64,000 nt of DNA. Origin: Mastacembelus armatus. Taxonomy: Eukaryota > Chordata > Actinopteri > Synbranchiformes > Mastacembelidae. The notes under the pieces are model-generated. The model searched no databases. It was not told where the DNA came from and worked only from the letters and a program-made list of their open reading frames with translations. This document shows positions 12,642 through 23,560 of this stretch, in pieces; the stretch's first letter is position 1, and each line of letters opens with the position of its first letter. The position numbers and the translations under genes were made by a program. The DNA lies in the NCBI RefSeq assembly GCF_900324485.2, contig NC_046646.1:24164751-24228750 (forward strand), in the 5' to 3' direction.

Positions 12642-15275
12642 TGTTACCTTCATGGTGGGGGGTGCGGTGCGTGGAGGAGAGGGGGGGCAGTCTACCACAG
12701 CAACATTAGAGATGGTCAGGAGCTCCTGTTTGCTGGAAAAAGGGACAAAGGTTCATAAATCATCTTAAAACCACCTCCAGGACTCAGATTAGGACTTAAA
12801 GGGACTTTGGAGAGATGGACCTCTTGTTAAAACCACAGGACTCCCTCTGGGGTTTGAACATCTACGCAGACCCTGGACATAGAAAGACCCTGACTGAACC
12901 CAGACTGAGCTGCGTTACCAACCAGGTGAAACAGGGCAAAGCCACAGGACCGACATACAAAAATCACAACATGTCTCATGGAATCAAAAACTTCTCTCCT
13001 GTGGGGAAGTCTGACGTTTTCGTACCCAGCCATCGACCCCCCCTACACGTATCGATGGTAACAAAGACACAGTGATAATGAGTGATAATGACCATCGAAT
13101 GGTGTGACAACACCTCAGCTCCACCATAATACGACAAAACACACCTCCCTCCTTTGTCTGTGTTGTCCTGATTTATCCGAGCGCCACAGAGGAGCGTGGG
13201 TCGGTCCTAAAGATAGAGCCCCAATCTGTCAGCAGCCTCCACACGTTCAGCTGCAGGTGACTTCATCTTAAATCTCTAATCAACTGCACTGGCCAGAATC
13301 TTCACCCTAAGGCCGCTCAGCAAACACCGCTCAGTTGCCATGGTTTCCTCAGGTGTCAATAGAGATGATCACCTGGATCAACGTGTTGGAGGAGCTGTCA
13401 CCTCGTCAGTTTGTGGTGGATTCACGGTTTGGACTCAAACCTAAACATAGAGGTGTCAGACCTGGACGACTCAGACTCTTGCTCTCACTGTATTTCTGAG
13501 GCAAACTGCAGACTCCTGAACCATTAGAGGCTTCTGTTCTGGGCTCTCTGTTTTTATTCATGACTACAAATCTCTCAGAAACCTGGACTGGACTCTGGTT
13601 CCTGAGGGAGGGTTTCAAGGATCCCGGGATGAAATAAAAGGTCAGAGACAGCGAGGAAAGACGAAACACAAAGGTCAGCTTCATGTACGGGGGAGGGGGT
13701 TAGAGTAAACGGTTTTACCTGCACCCACAGATCCATAGTTGTGTAACATGACAATTCAAATTCCACGTAGAGTTTCTAAATTTATGCTGTGTGCTCGTCC
13801 AGTTTAAATGGGACCCGACTCTCAGCTGGTTCATTATCGCCGCTCACAGCTGCACGTCACAGCTGATCACATCAAATCCAACAAATACACATGTTAACAT
13901 CATGCACTGGTGTCAAATAGTCCTCCAGGCCATTCCCACAATGCAACACACCTCCAGTCTTTCCTTTTTTCTGCTGCAAGTTGTACCATTTGACCAAAAC
14001 AAACAAGTGCTCCAGCTCCCAGTCCAGTCTGCTGAAATTAAAGTCTGATTTTTTAATCTGTCATGGATCGGATTCTCTTCAAACGCAGTGGAAACACAAA
14101 CAGAACCTCCTGGTCCTGGTGTTTCCATCAGATCTGCTGTGTGTGTGTCTGTCCCTTCCCATCATGTCTATCAGGCTCCATCAGAAGCTTCTCCATAAAT
14201 GTCCAACCAATGTGAAGCGTCCTGGTCTCTCCACTGCCCCCCCTCCTCCATGTTGATGTTTCCCCCACTGAATGATGACGACAGGGGACATGTGCAGAGG
14301 AGGGAGATGTTAAAACGACCACATGGATTCTGATCTGACCGTTCTGACGGATAGGACTCAGATCCAGAACCACATATGCAGGTGGACCAGATCTGGTTTG
14401 GTCTGTTCACACTGTGGGAACATCAGGTCATTGCTGTTTCTTGTTGCTGACAGGATGAAAAATTTTTTCTCCACTTTCATCTGTGCTCGCTTGAAGTAAT
14501 GTCCTGTCACACAGAGTCATGAAAAATGGATTTTTGATTCTCTTCCTGGACCGGGAGGCCTGCTGCGCTCGGAGGAAACATCAAAGCTGTTCATTAACAT
14601 TGAGTTTCTTCACCATGAAGTGGTGACGTGACCACAGCGGGACACCCAGCCTTCAGCTGCAGGGTGACATTTGCTCAGAGCGCACCGAGCATGGAGCTGG
14701 TGTCCGAGGACCAGCGACGTCAGGACAAAGGACTCGTGATCTGGAGACCACGGATCATCAAAAACGACTAAAAAGATAATCTGTTGAATATTTTGCTGAG
14801 ACATTTTGTTTTCCACCATCACCAGCACGTGACGGACCCGTTACTGACTCGCTTCCTACGTCTGCTCTGGTTCCTCTTCAGCAAAAACCTCTTGAGGCCT
14901 GAGGAAGAGGATACAGGCCTTCCCTGGGTTCTGTGACTTTCAGTGCCTGAGTGCAGAACATGCTCTCTCTCTCTCTCTCACACACAAACACACACACACA
15001 CACAGCTGTAGGCGTTTGCTGCTCTGCATTAACATTAATGTGTGTTTACTGACTTTTCAGAAATCTGTTTCCCCTGCAGGGACGTCCACTTGCAGCCACA
15101 CATCATGTTTCTTTTTCTTTTCCGCTTTTTTCAGGAGGCAAATTAAATTCGTCGGGTGGCAAATGAGTCACGGTGGTGTAAAAACACAACACGACGACAA
15201 CAACATCACAAACAGCAGCAGCAGCAGGGTGAGGAGAAACACTGCTGTTTCTAGACAGACGGACCGTCTGCCCTT

Positions 15276-15314
<39 letters not shown>

Positions 15315-18300
15315 TAAATGCTTTTAGGGTAAATGTGATCTGACTAATATGTGCAGCTGCTTTTTGCTGAGGTTTTATGCAGACAAGATTTCACTGTGAG
15401 TTTTCATTTATCTGTGAATCTGCAGCTCAGTCCTGTGTTTGAATTCAGGATGTGTGACTCTTCATTAAAATGAAAACCCAGGATTGTCCTCTCCATCGTC
15501 CAGATGTGAGCGTGTTGCTGTGCAGGTGTTAGAGTTTCCAGGCAGCAGAGTAAAACTGTCTTCACACAAAACTAAACTTCAAACTGACACATCGGCTTTT
15601 TCAGAGCTGTTAATAATCACTTTATTAGGAACTTAGTCCGACACAGGGGTTCCTAATAAACCGGGTCTGACACAGGGGTTCCTAATAAACTGGGCCTGAC
15701 ACAGGGGTTCCTAATAAACTGGGTCTGACACAGGGGTTCCTAATAAACTGACTGGGTCCGACACGGGGGTTCCTAATAAACTGGGTCTGACACAGGGGTT
15801 CCTAATAAACTGGGTCTGACACAGGGGTTCCTAATAAACCGATTGGGTCTGACACAGGGGTTCCTAATAAACCGATTGGGTCTGACACAGGGATTCCTAA
15901 TAAACTGGGTCTGACACAGGGGTTCCTAATAAACTGGGTCCGACACAGGGGTTCCTAATAAACTGGGTCTGACACAGGGGTTCCTAATAAACCGATTGGG
16001 TCCGACACAGGGGTTCCTAATAAACTGACTGGGTCCGACACGGGGGTTCCTAATAAACTGGGTCTGACACAGGGGTTCCTAATAAACTGGGTCTGACACA
16101 GGGGTTCCTAATAAACCGATTGGGTCTGACACAGGGGTTCCTAATAAACCGATTGGGTCTGACACAGGGATTCCTAATAAACTGGGTCTGACACAGGGGT
16201 TCCTAATAAACTGGGTCCGACACAGGGGTTCCTAATAAACTGACTGGGTCCGACACGGGGGTTCCTAATAAACTGGGTCTGACACAGGGGTTCCTAATAA
16301 ACTGACTGGGTCCGACACGGGGGTTCCTAATAAACTGGGTCTGACACAGGGGTTCCTAATAAACTGGGTCTGACACAGGGGTTCCTAATAAACCGATTGG
16401 GTCTGACACAGGGGTTCCTAATAAACCGATTGGGTCTGACACAGGGATTCCTAATAAACTGGGTCTGACACAGGGGTTCCTAATAAACTGGGTCCGACAC
16501 AGGGGTTCCTAATAAACTGGGTCTGACACAGGGGTTCCTAATAAACTGATTGGGTCTGACACAGGGATTCCTAATAAACTGGGTCTGACACAGGGGTTCC
16601 TAATAAACTGGGTCTGACACAGGGGTTCCTAATAAACTGGGTCTGACACAGGGGTTCCGTAATAAACTGGGTCTGACACAGGGGTTCCTAATAAACCGAT
16701 TGGGTCTGACACAGGGGTTCCTAATAAACTGGGTCCGACACAGGGGTTCCTAATAAACCGATTGGGTCTGACACAGGGGTTCCTAATAAACTGGGTCCGA
16801 CACAGGGGTTCCTAATAAACCGATTGGGTCTGACACAGGGGTTCCTAATAAACTGGGTCCGACACAGGGGTTCCTAATAAACCGATTGGGTCTGACACAG
16901 GGGTTCCTAATAAACTGGGTCCGACACAGGGGTTCCTAATAAACCGATTGGGTCTGACACAGTGGTTCCTAATAAACTGGGTCCGACACAGGGGTTCCTA
17001 ATAAACCGATTGGGTCTGACACAGGGGTTCCGTAATAAACTGGGTCTGACACAGGGGTTCCTAATAAACCGATTGGGTCTGACACAGTGGTTCCTAATAA
17101 ACTGGGTCTGACACAGGGGTTCCTAATAAACCGATTGGGTCTGACACAGGGGTTCCTAATAAACTGGGTCTGACACAGGGGTTCCTAATAAACCGATTGG
17201 GTCTGACACAGGGGTTCCTAATAAACTGGGTCTGACACAGGGGTTCCTAATAAACCGATTGGGTCTGACACAGGGGTTCCTAATAAACCGATTGGGTCTG
17301 ACACAGGGGTTCCTAATAAACTGACCAGTATATAAACCTGAGTATTTGCAATAAAAATAAAAACATTCAGCCTAATTTTTACTGCCACATGTTTCACATA
17401 AATGCATCAAAAATAATTTAGGCTTCAAGAAACATGCACAGACGGAGGATGAGGATGAGGAGGATGAGGAAGAAATGCCAGACTCACCGGTGGCCGTGCG
17501 GCATTGCTGCTTTGCCGTCGCTCACTGAGCAGCTCCCTCAGCTCAGACACAGCAGCACCGGTCTCTCTCCCTCTCTCGTAACGTGAGCGAGCGGCGGGAT
17601 TACAGCGGCGTGATCACGCAGACGGAGAGAGGGGCAGATGGAGCAAAGCAGGAACAGAGAGACGACAGCAGAGGAAGCCAGAGCGAGAGGGGAGAGCTCG
17701 ACGCTGCCACCACCAACTGTTTGTACTTTACTCCAAAGGATTAAACAGTGGATCCACCAGGGGGCAGATTGTTGAGTTTTCACTCCACGCAACGTGATTA
17801 TGGGTCAACCAGCGATTTGTCCCGTCACTCAAACTTCCTACTACTCATCCACCATCAAAAAAAAAACAAGACAACAATCACATCATGACGGTTTTCCAGC
17901 CAAAGAGCATAAAGACTGAAAGAGCAGGAATCACTTCCACACTGAAGTGGTCCTGACCACAACACAGGGTCCTGACCTCAACCCACTGAAAGTCTGTGGG
18001 ACTTGCTGGAGAAAACCTCCTGTCATCGGTGCAACACCTGAGCCTCGGACTGGAGGGAAACAGATGTTGTGAACCTGGTTGTCCAAAGCACCAACAAACA
18101 CAAAGTGGGATGAAAACAGATCCATCCATCCATTGTCTGTACCCTCTCATTCTTATTTAGGGTCTGCTCTGAGACCTTTTTGTGAGTCTGCACATGAGAT
18201 TTGTTGACACTGATTTAAATCCATCAGCAGCAACAAAGAGCTGAAGACTTTTCTCCTGTGTGGTCTAAAACCTGCAGACGATGATGTTTCATAGTTGAAC

Positions 18301-19115
18301 CTTCATGCACCAGCTTCAGCCTGCACAACTGGAGAAGTTCCTGCAGAGTTCCACACAGGGACCTAGGATGAGGAGACTTTTGTCTGGGGTGGAAACTGTG
18401 TCTGAATCTAGGATCTAGTCAATATCCTGATGATGAGTGCTGCACCTTATTAAGCATTTAGATTCATTCAAAATCCACCGCTGATAAACAACGTCCACAA
18501 ATGTGCTCAGAAACCCTCAGACCTGCAGAACCTGCCTCCTGTTTTTAGGTTTACACCATAATCCGGTGAGAGATGTCTGTATATCTATGGGTCCACTGCA
18601 AACAGGAGCAGCTTTCAGCTAATTTAGCTACTTCTCATGTGCCAGGTTGATAAAACAAATAAACATATACAGGCTGAAGTTGTAGGCACCAGAAACCTGA
18701 GTGGAAACAATTGAGCATTTCATTTCTTGTGCCATAAATCGATTATACTCCGACGACCACCTGCTACTGAGAATAATTCAATTCTCAGGTTCTGTCTGTG
18801 TAATGATGCATTTTCATTTCTAAAGCAGCTGCAGCTCACAATTATTTTCATTATCAGTTAATCTGCAGACTAATCTCCCAAGGAATCGATTAGTTCAAAT
18901 CAAAGACTAAAGCACCAAACAAAATCTGCACCTTTTCTGGTCTGATGAGCTGGAAGCAATGAGAGTAAATAAACAGACCTCATCTGATTGACAGAATTTA
19001 TTGATCCAATCACTTTTCTAAGTTTTACATTTGAATCTTAAAACACACACACACAGTAAAAAGATTTGCTGGTACTCACCGAGCTCTCAGAGCGCTGACG
19101 GTGGATTTGTCAATC
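4134..19115 (-). CDS. rap1gap2: RAP1GAP2, Rap1 GTPase-activating protein (exons read by hand)
   Basis: Exons from 5' to 3': 19080-19115, 12648-12732, 12437-12472, 11840-11884, 11357-11389, 10851-11085, 10549-10652, 9931-10009, 9545-9598, 9366-9449, 9044-9144, 8427-8556, 7549-7704, 7065-7136, 6882-6968, 6282-6428, 5911-6015, 5687-5778, 5443-5538, about 4855-4906 (less sure) and 4134-4204. The product stimulates GTP hydrolysis by Rap1. The Rap/Ran-GAP core reads [13 protein letters not shown], then [13 protein letters not shown], then KRHIGNDIV with the family's catalytic Asn, then [15 protein letters not shown]. The tail has [12 protein letters not shown] and [15 protein letters not shown], which fit RAP1GAP2 better than RAP1GAP. 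The N-terminal exon upstream of IDKS (human MFGRKRSVSFGGFGW) was not found, and the start is presumably farther right. Exon 10851-11085 is one base out of frame within a 9-G run. The intron after 11840 starts GC rather than GT. The paralogue (a or b) cannot be told. Confidence 0.87.
7785..8400. repeat. 20-bp minisatellite in a RAP1GAP2 intron
   Basis: About 31 tandem copies of a 20-bp unit built on TGACGCTGACTCGTCCTGTG, with variants at the CGT/CAT and CTGT/CTGA positions. It fills most of the intron between exons 7549-7704 and 8427-8556. Its right end stops about 25 bases short of the exon. The open frames inside (for example 7950-8231) repeat a Ser/His/Gln-rich peptide and are by-products of the repeat. 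Confidence 0.93.
8808..8925 (+). mobile_element. SINE-like repeat, 3' part
   Basis: The segment from CCTGTCCAGGGTGGACCCC to the GATGGATGGATG tail matches the 3' third of the fuller copy at 50,111-50,466, including the GGGATAGGCTCCAGCAG block. It is 5'-truncated, in a RAP1GAP2 intron, antisense to the gene. Confidence 0.75.
10486..10547. repeat. (TG)n microsatellite touching a RAP1GAP2 donor
   Basis: About 30 TG units with one C interruption. On the gene's strand the intron after exon 10549-10652 therefore begins GTACACACAC and continues as a CA tract. CA-repeat RNA is a known binding site of hnRNP L. Confidence 0.95.
11094..11131. repeat. (CA)n microsatellite beside a RAP1GAP2 acceptor
   Basis: About 19 CA units. 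On the minus strand this is a TG tract that ends about 8 bases before the acceptor of exon 10851-11085. It stands where a pyrimidine tract would be expected. Confidence 0.95.
11431..11474. repeat. (CA)n microsatellite, RAP1GAP2 intron
   Basis: About 21 CA units, some 40 bases upstream of the acceptor of exon 11357-11389 on the minus strand. Confidence 0.95.
12608..12641. repeat. (TG)n microsatellite next to a RAP1GAP2 donor
   Basis: About 16 TG units ending six bases from the donor of exon 12648-12732. The intron starts GTAACAG and then runs into a CA tract on the gene's strand. Confidence 0.95.
12733..15610. other. RAP1GAP2 intron, no other gene seen
   Basis: I see no coding exon with good splice sites. 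The stretch holds a CT/CA tract at 14,961-15,003 and a (CA)n tract at 15,277-15,311. A short segment at 13,073-13,125 (ATAATGA...ATGGTGTGACAA) resembles 19,985-20,035. Confidence 0.5.
15613..17325 (+). repeat. 29/33-bp minisatellite, copy A (GTTCCTAATAAA family)
   Basis: About 55 tandem units of two lengths. A 29-bp form has AATAAACTGGGTC and a 33-bp form has AATAAACCGATTGGGTC, each around GACACAGGGGTTCCTAATAA. Blocks of several units recur in the same order, which shows higher-order expansion. The array begins in CACTTTATTAGGAACTTAG, whose TTTATTAGGAAC is the reverse complement of the unit's GTTCCTAATAAA. The same family sits reversed at 35,530-36,600. Confidence 0.95.
17488..17504 (-). CDS. 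rap1gap2: Alternative first coding exon of RAP1GAP2 (MPHGHR)
   Basis: An ATG at 17502-17504 starts MPHGH plus two bases of the next codon, then a GTGAGT donor. The split codon (CG, then C from the next exon) matches the phase of exon 19080-19115, so both can splice into exon 12648-12732 (KQELLTISN). An in-frame TGA lies upstream of the ATG. The 17,500-17,680 flank is rich in CpG and purine tracts, as expected of a promoter. The exon is inferred from phase and context only. Confidence 0.5.
17505..17700 (-). promoter_or_regulatory. Candidate alternative RAP1GAP2 promoter
   Basis: The stretch just upstream of the MPHGHR exon contains CpG-rich segments in otherwise CpG-poor sequence, plus GAGA-type purine tracts on the plus strand. 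No TATA box stands out. The promoter role is inference from position beside the alternative first exon. Confidence 0.3.
17505..19079. other. Between alternative and upstream RAP1GAP2 exons
   Basis: Beyond the promoter-like first 200 bases I see no exon. At 18,118-18,170 CATCCATCCATTGTCTGTACC is the minus-strand tail of the SINE-like family seen at 50.1 kb. Confidence 0.4.
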
Positions 19116-21050
19116 CTGCAGAGACACAGAGAGACGCTGTTAACACACTGTACCTGAACGCATCACTGAGATTTACATCTGCACACTGTCTTAACCTCAG
19201 GGACGTGTGGGTGATAGAAACCTGATTTATTGAAGTGCTGCAGAAACAGTCAGTCACACATTTACATCAACAGATTAAAACACATGAGCGAAATACGGGG
19301 ACAAGCAGGTTTAGGTCTAAACTGCAACCAGTCACTGCTTTGTCTGTTCATAGTTTATAGATGTTAGTTAATTGGTACTTGTTGAAATGTCACTAAACAG
19401 TTCAGCTAACTGCCCAAACTCATTAAATCATAGAAGAAGAAGCCGAGCTGATTTAAATCTTATCAGCCTGTTTAATGTCTGTTTCCAGGTCCATAATTCC
19501 TGCCCCAGTCAGGGGAACCGCACCTCCCAGTAGGTCAGTGTTAGAATCCGCTGACGTCTAGTGGCTGTGTTGACCACGAGGTCGTATGAAGAGCGACAGA
19601 GTCCTCATAGGGAACACAGGACTGTCCAACAGGCAGCTTCTGAGCCCCAGTGGCCTAACGGATAAGGCACTGGCCTCCTAAGCCAGGGATTGTGGGTTCA
19701 AATCCCACCTGGGGTGAAAAATGGGAGTGTGGTGGGTCTGTGGTTGATGGACTGAAACCATCCTCTGCTAGTTTTCACAAAGAAACTGAACTTTAGACTG
19801 AAACTTGTATCAAAAAGCATGAAGGACAGTAAATATTCAAATGACAGTAATAAGCAGCATCAACGACACAGTGAACAAGAGACGCTGATGTTTTGACTGA
19901 ACAAAGTCTTGTGGTCGTCTGTGTGTCACAGCTGTGCATCTGCTGATAACAACCTCCTGAGCCATATTAATAACTGTGGTAATGACTGATAATGGCCATT
20001 AAATGGTGTGACAATGCTCAGTTCTGCTGCCAGCACACAGATGATCCAGAGAAAACCCATTAGAAAAACCACCAGCACTTCCCAGCCCTGCCCTTCCTTA
20101 ACTGGCCCCCCAACGAGGCCTCGGTCTCACAGTCCCATCACTGAGGAGGAGGGGGGCTAATGTAAAAATGGAAAGTGAGCGAGGGCGATCGACCTTCACG
20201 TTAAAAGCCTGTATGCACGATGACTCCGTGGAAGCTCAGCTCCCTCAGGTTATAAATAACACATCACTGCTGCCAAACCTGCTCGTACACACACTTGTAC
20301 TTCTGTCTTTGTGAGGACACAACACTTTCCCAGACCCAAACCTGAGTCAAACCTGAACCCTGAAGCCAGGTCTGAACCCTCGCTTTCCCAAACTTCCCTC
20401 TAAAACTCAAACTGGTCCTCACTGGTCCAACAGATCCTCTACACCCAGGTCCCTAACCTGAGCTTCAGCCCAGCAGACTTCTGCCCCAAGGCCCAAGACT
20501 TAGTTACCCCCCTTATACTCTGCAGCAGCTGGTAAATAATAATAACGTATAATGTTTATGTGACTATAAGCAATAACCACATCATCACCAACGGTAATAT
20601 CAGCAGGACGACATGATAAAGGCACCTGTTATAAGACGAGACCACATTTGTTCGGGACATAAACTGGATGTTTTGACTGATGTTCATTAGATTTTGTGCT
20701 TTTGCTGCTTTGACTTGCAGACAAATGCATCATTTAGCTGTTTACTTGTTTATGGTCCTAAAGTACTTTAAAGATTAAAGCCCGGAGTCAATATTTTCTG
20801 ATGCACTTTAATTCAACAACAGATTGAACAGAATTGAACTGAGAACATGGAGCTGACTGAGGGAACGGTGGACGGTTTAATATAAACTGTCCCTGCAGCT
20901 GCTCCTCCATTATTAAATACTGCAACTCTATTAGTCGGCTCGGTCTAATCGCTGGGAGGAAGGAGAGATGGAAAGGAAACAGCACCGGGGGAAGTGTGAA
21001 GGTATCTGTCAGTTTTACTACGAGGGAGGAAGAATTAACAACAGTTAATT
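19116..21050. other. Gene-poor stretch left of the purine array
   Basis: Apart from the tRNA-Arg gene at 19,644 nothing is recognised. An upstream RAP1GAP2 exon is expected somewhere to the right of 19,115, but I could not find a frame resembling RKRSVSFGGFGW. A segment at 19,985-20,035 resembles 13,073-13,125. Confidence 0.4.
19644..19716 (+). tRNA. tRNA-Arg (CCT anticodon)
   Basis: A 73-nt cloverleaf. The acceptor arm GCCCCAG pairs with CTGGGGT. The D-arm reads GCCTAACGGATAAGGC, the anticodon stem CTGGC/GCCAG holds loop CTCCTAA, and the T-arm is GTGGGTTCAAATCCCAC. The anticodon is at 19,677-19,679 and decodes AGG. There is no intron. The internal A and B boxes look intact, so the gene should be transcribed by RNA polymerase III. 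Confidence 0.96.
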
Positions 21051-21054
21051 TAAA

Positions 21055-23005
21055 GGAAGAGTGGAAGGAGAGAAGGAGGCACTGAAGGAAAGGAGGAGGT
21101 ACTGAAGGAGAGAAGGAGGTACTGAAGGAAAGGAGGAGGTACTGAAGGAGAGAAGGAGGCACTGAAGGAAAGGAGGAGGTACTGAAGGAGAGAAGGAGGC
21201 ACTGAAGGAAAGGAGGAGGTACTGAAGGACAGAAGGAGGTACTGAAGGAAAGGAGGAGGTACTGAAGGACAGAAGGAGGTACTGAAGGAAAGGAGGAGGT
21301 ACTGAAGGACAGAAGGAGGTACTGAAGGAAAGGAGGAGGTACTGAAGGAGAGAAGGAGGTACTGAAGGAGAGAAGGAGGTACTGAAGGAAAGGAGGAGGT
21401 ACTGAAGGAGAGAAGGAGGTACTGAAGGAAAGGAGGAGGTACTGAAGGACAGAAGGAGGTACTGAAGGAAAGGAGGAGGTACTGAAGGACAGAAGGAGGC
21501 ACTGAAGGAAAGGAGGAGGTACTGAAGGAGAGAAGGAGGTACTGAAGGAGAGAAGGAGGTACTGAAGGAAAGGAGGAGGTACTGAAGGAGAGAAGGAGGT
21601 ACTGAAGGAAAGGAGGAGGTACTGAAGGAGAGAAGGAGGTACTGAAGGAAAGGAGGAGGTACTGAAGGAGAGAAGGAGGTACTGAAGGAGAGAAGGAGGT
21701 ACTGAAGGAGAGAAGGAGGTACTGAAGGAGAGAAGGAGGTACTGAAGGAAAAGAGAGGTGCTGAAGGAAAGGAAGAGGCACTTAAGGAGAGAAGGAGGCA
21801 CTGAAGGAAAGGAGGAGGTACTGAAGGAGAGAAGGAGGTACTGAAGGAAAGGAGGAGGTACTGAAGGAGAGAAGCAGGTACTGAAGGAGAGAAGGAGGTA
21901 TTGAAGGAAAGGAGGAGGTACTGAAGGAGAGAAGGAGGTACTGAAGGAGAGAAGGAGGTACTGAAGGAGAGAAGGAGGTACTGAAGGAGAGAAGGAGGTA
22001 CTTAAGGAGAGAAGGAGGCACTGAAGGAAAGGAGGAGGTACTGAAGGAGAGAAGGAGGCACTGAAGGAAAGGAGGAGGTACTGAAGGAGAGAAGGAGGTA
22101 CTGAAGGAAAGGAGGAGGTACTGAAGGAGAGAAGGAGGTACTGAAGGAGAGAAGGAGGTACTGAAGGAAAGGAGGAGGTACTGAAGGAGAGAAGGAGGTA
22201 CTGAAGGAGAGAAGGAGGTACTGAAGGAGAGAAGGAGGTACTGAAGGAGAGAAGGAGGTACTGAAGGAAAGGAGGAGGTACTGAAGGAAAGGAGGAGGTA
22301 CTGAAGGAGAGAAGGAGGCACTGAAGGAAAGGAGGAGGTACTGAAGGAGAGAAGGAGGCACTGAAGGAAAGGAGGAGGTACTGAAGGACAGAAGGAGGTA
22401 CTGAAGGAAAGGAGGAGGTACTGAAGGAGAGAAGGAGGCACTGAAGGAAAGGAGGAGGTACTGAAGGAGAGAAGGAGGCACTGAAGGAAAGGAGGAGGTA
22501 CTGAAGGACAGAAGGAGGTACTGAAGGAAAGGAGGAGGTACTGAAGGACAGAAGGAGGTACTGAAGGAAAGGAGGAGGTACTGAAGGACAGAAGGAGGTA
22601 CTGAAGGAAAGGAGGAGGTACTGAAGAAGAGAAGGAGGTACTGAAGGAGAGAAGGAGGTACTGAAGGAAAGGAGGAGGTACTGAAGGAGAGAAGGAGGTA
22701 CTGAAGGAGAGAAGGAGGTACTGAAGGAGAGAAGGAGGTACTGAAGGAGAGAAGGAGGTACTGAAGGAAAGGAGGAGGTGCTGAAGGAAAGGAAGAGGCA
22801 CTTAAGGAGAGAAGGAGGCACTGAAGGAAAGGAGGAGGTACTGAAGGAGAGAAGGAGGTACTGAAGGAAAGGAGGAGGTACTGAAGGAGAGAAGGAGGTA
22901 CTGAAGGAGAGAAGGAGGTACTGAAGGAAAGGAGGAGGTACTGAAGGAGAGAAGGAGGTACTGAAGGAGAGAAGGAGGTACTTAAGGAGAGAAGGAGGTA
23001 CAGAA
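21055..23005 (+). repeat. 20/40-bp purine-rich minisatellite
   Basis: Nearly 100 tandem 20-bp half-units alternate between TACTGAAGGAGAGAAGGAGG and TACTGAAGGAAAGGAGGAGG, giving a 40-bp higher-order unit with GAGA/GACA variants. Two sub-blocks end in a variant at 21,750-21,790 and 22,770-22,810, which suggests duplication of a roughly 1-kb block. The plus strand is about 90% purine. Because 20 and 40 are not multiples of three, all three minus-strand frames stay open for hundreds of codons. The 755-residue frame at 20,788-23,055 is an artefact of this. Confidence 0.96.
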
Positions 23006-23560
23006 GGAAAGAAGGTGTCGAAGAAGAAAATAAGGTTGTAAGGAAGTATACACAAAAGGAAAGAAGGTTAGAAGTGAATAAGAATTTGTACAAGGGGATA
23101 AGGAAGGAAGGAAATATAAAGCATCAAAAAGGAATAAGGATTTACAGAAGGAAATATTGAAGGAAGCAAGGGTGTAAGGAAATAAGGAGGTATAAAGACA
23201 AAAATGTACAGCAGGAAACTAGGATGCACAGAAGGAAAGGAGATATAAAAGAAGATATGGAAATTGAGAAGGAAAGAAGGAGGCATAAAAGGAAATATGT
23301 AGAGAAGAAATGATGCACAAAAGGAACGGAAGGAGACATATAAGGACATGTAGATGTAGTGAAGGTGAAGGGAAGGAGACATTCAAGGAAACAAGGATGT
23401 ACAAAGAAAGAAATAAATCATCAAAGAAGTGAAGGAGATAAAGGAGAAAAGGTGGTGAAGAAGGGAGTAAGGAGTCATGGTGGAAGTAAGGAGGTATAAA
23501 AGGAGAGAAGGAACCGTGGAAGGACAGAAGAGGAGGAGCGACACGGTAAATGATTGAAAA
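23006..23560 (+). repeat. Degenerate purine-rich tail of the array
   Basis: Irregular AAGGAA/GGAGG/TATAAAG motifs continue the purine bias without a clear period. It looks like an old, decayed part of the same tandem array. Open frames here are strand-bias artefacts. Confidence 0.6.

Noticed and set aside
15613-17325. Regular repeats resembling a CRISPR array
   Set aside because: Units are contiguous with no unique spacers, and the genome is eukaryotic. It is a minisatellite.
20788-23093. Open frames of 755, 363, 339 and 243 residues on the minus strand
   Set aside because: All come from the purine-rich tandem array. Three frames are open at once, the peptides are simple repeats, and there is no gene structure.
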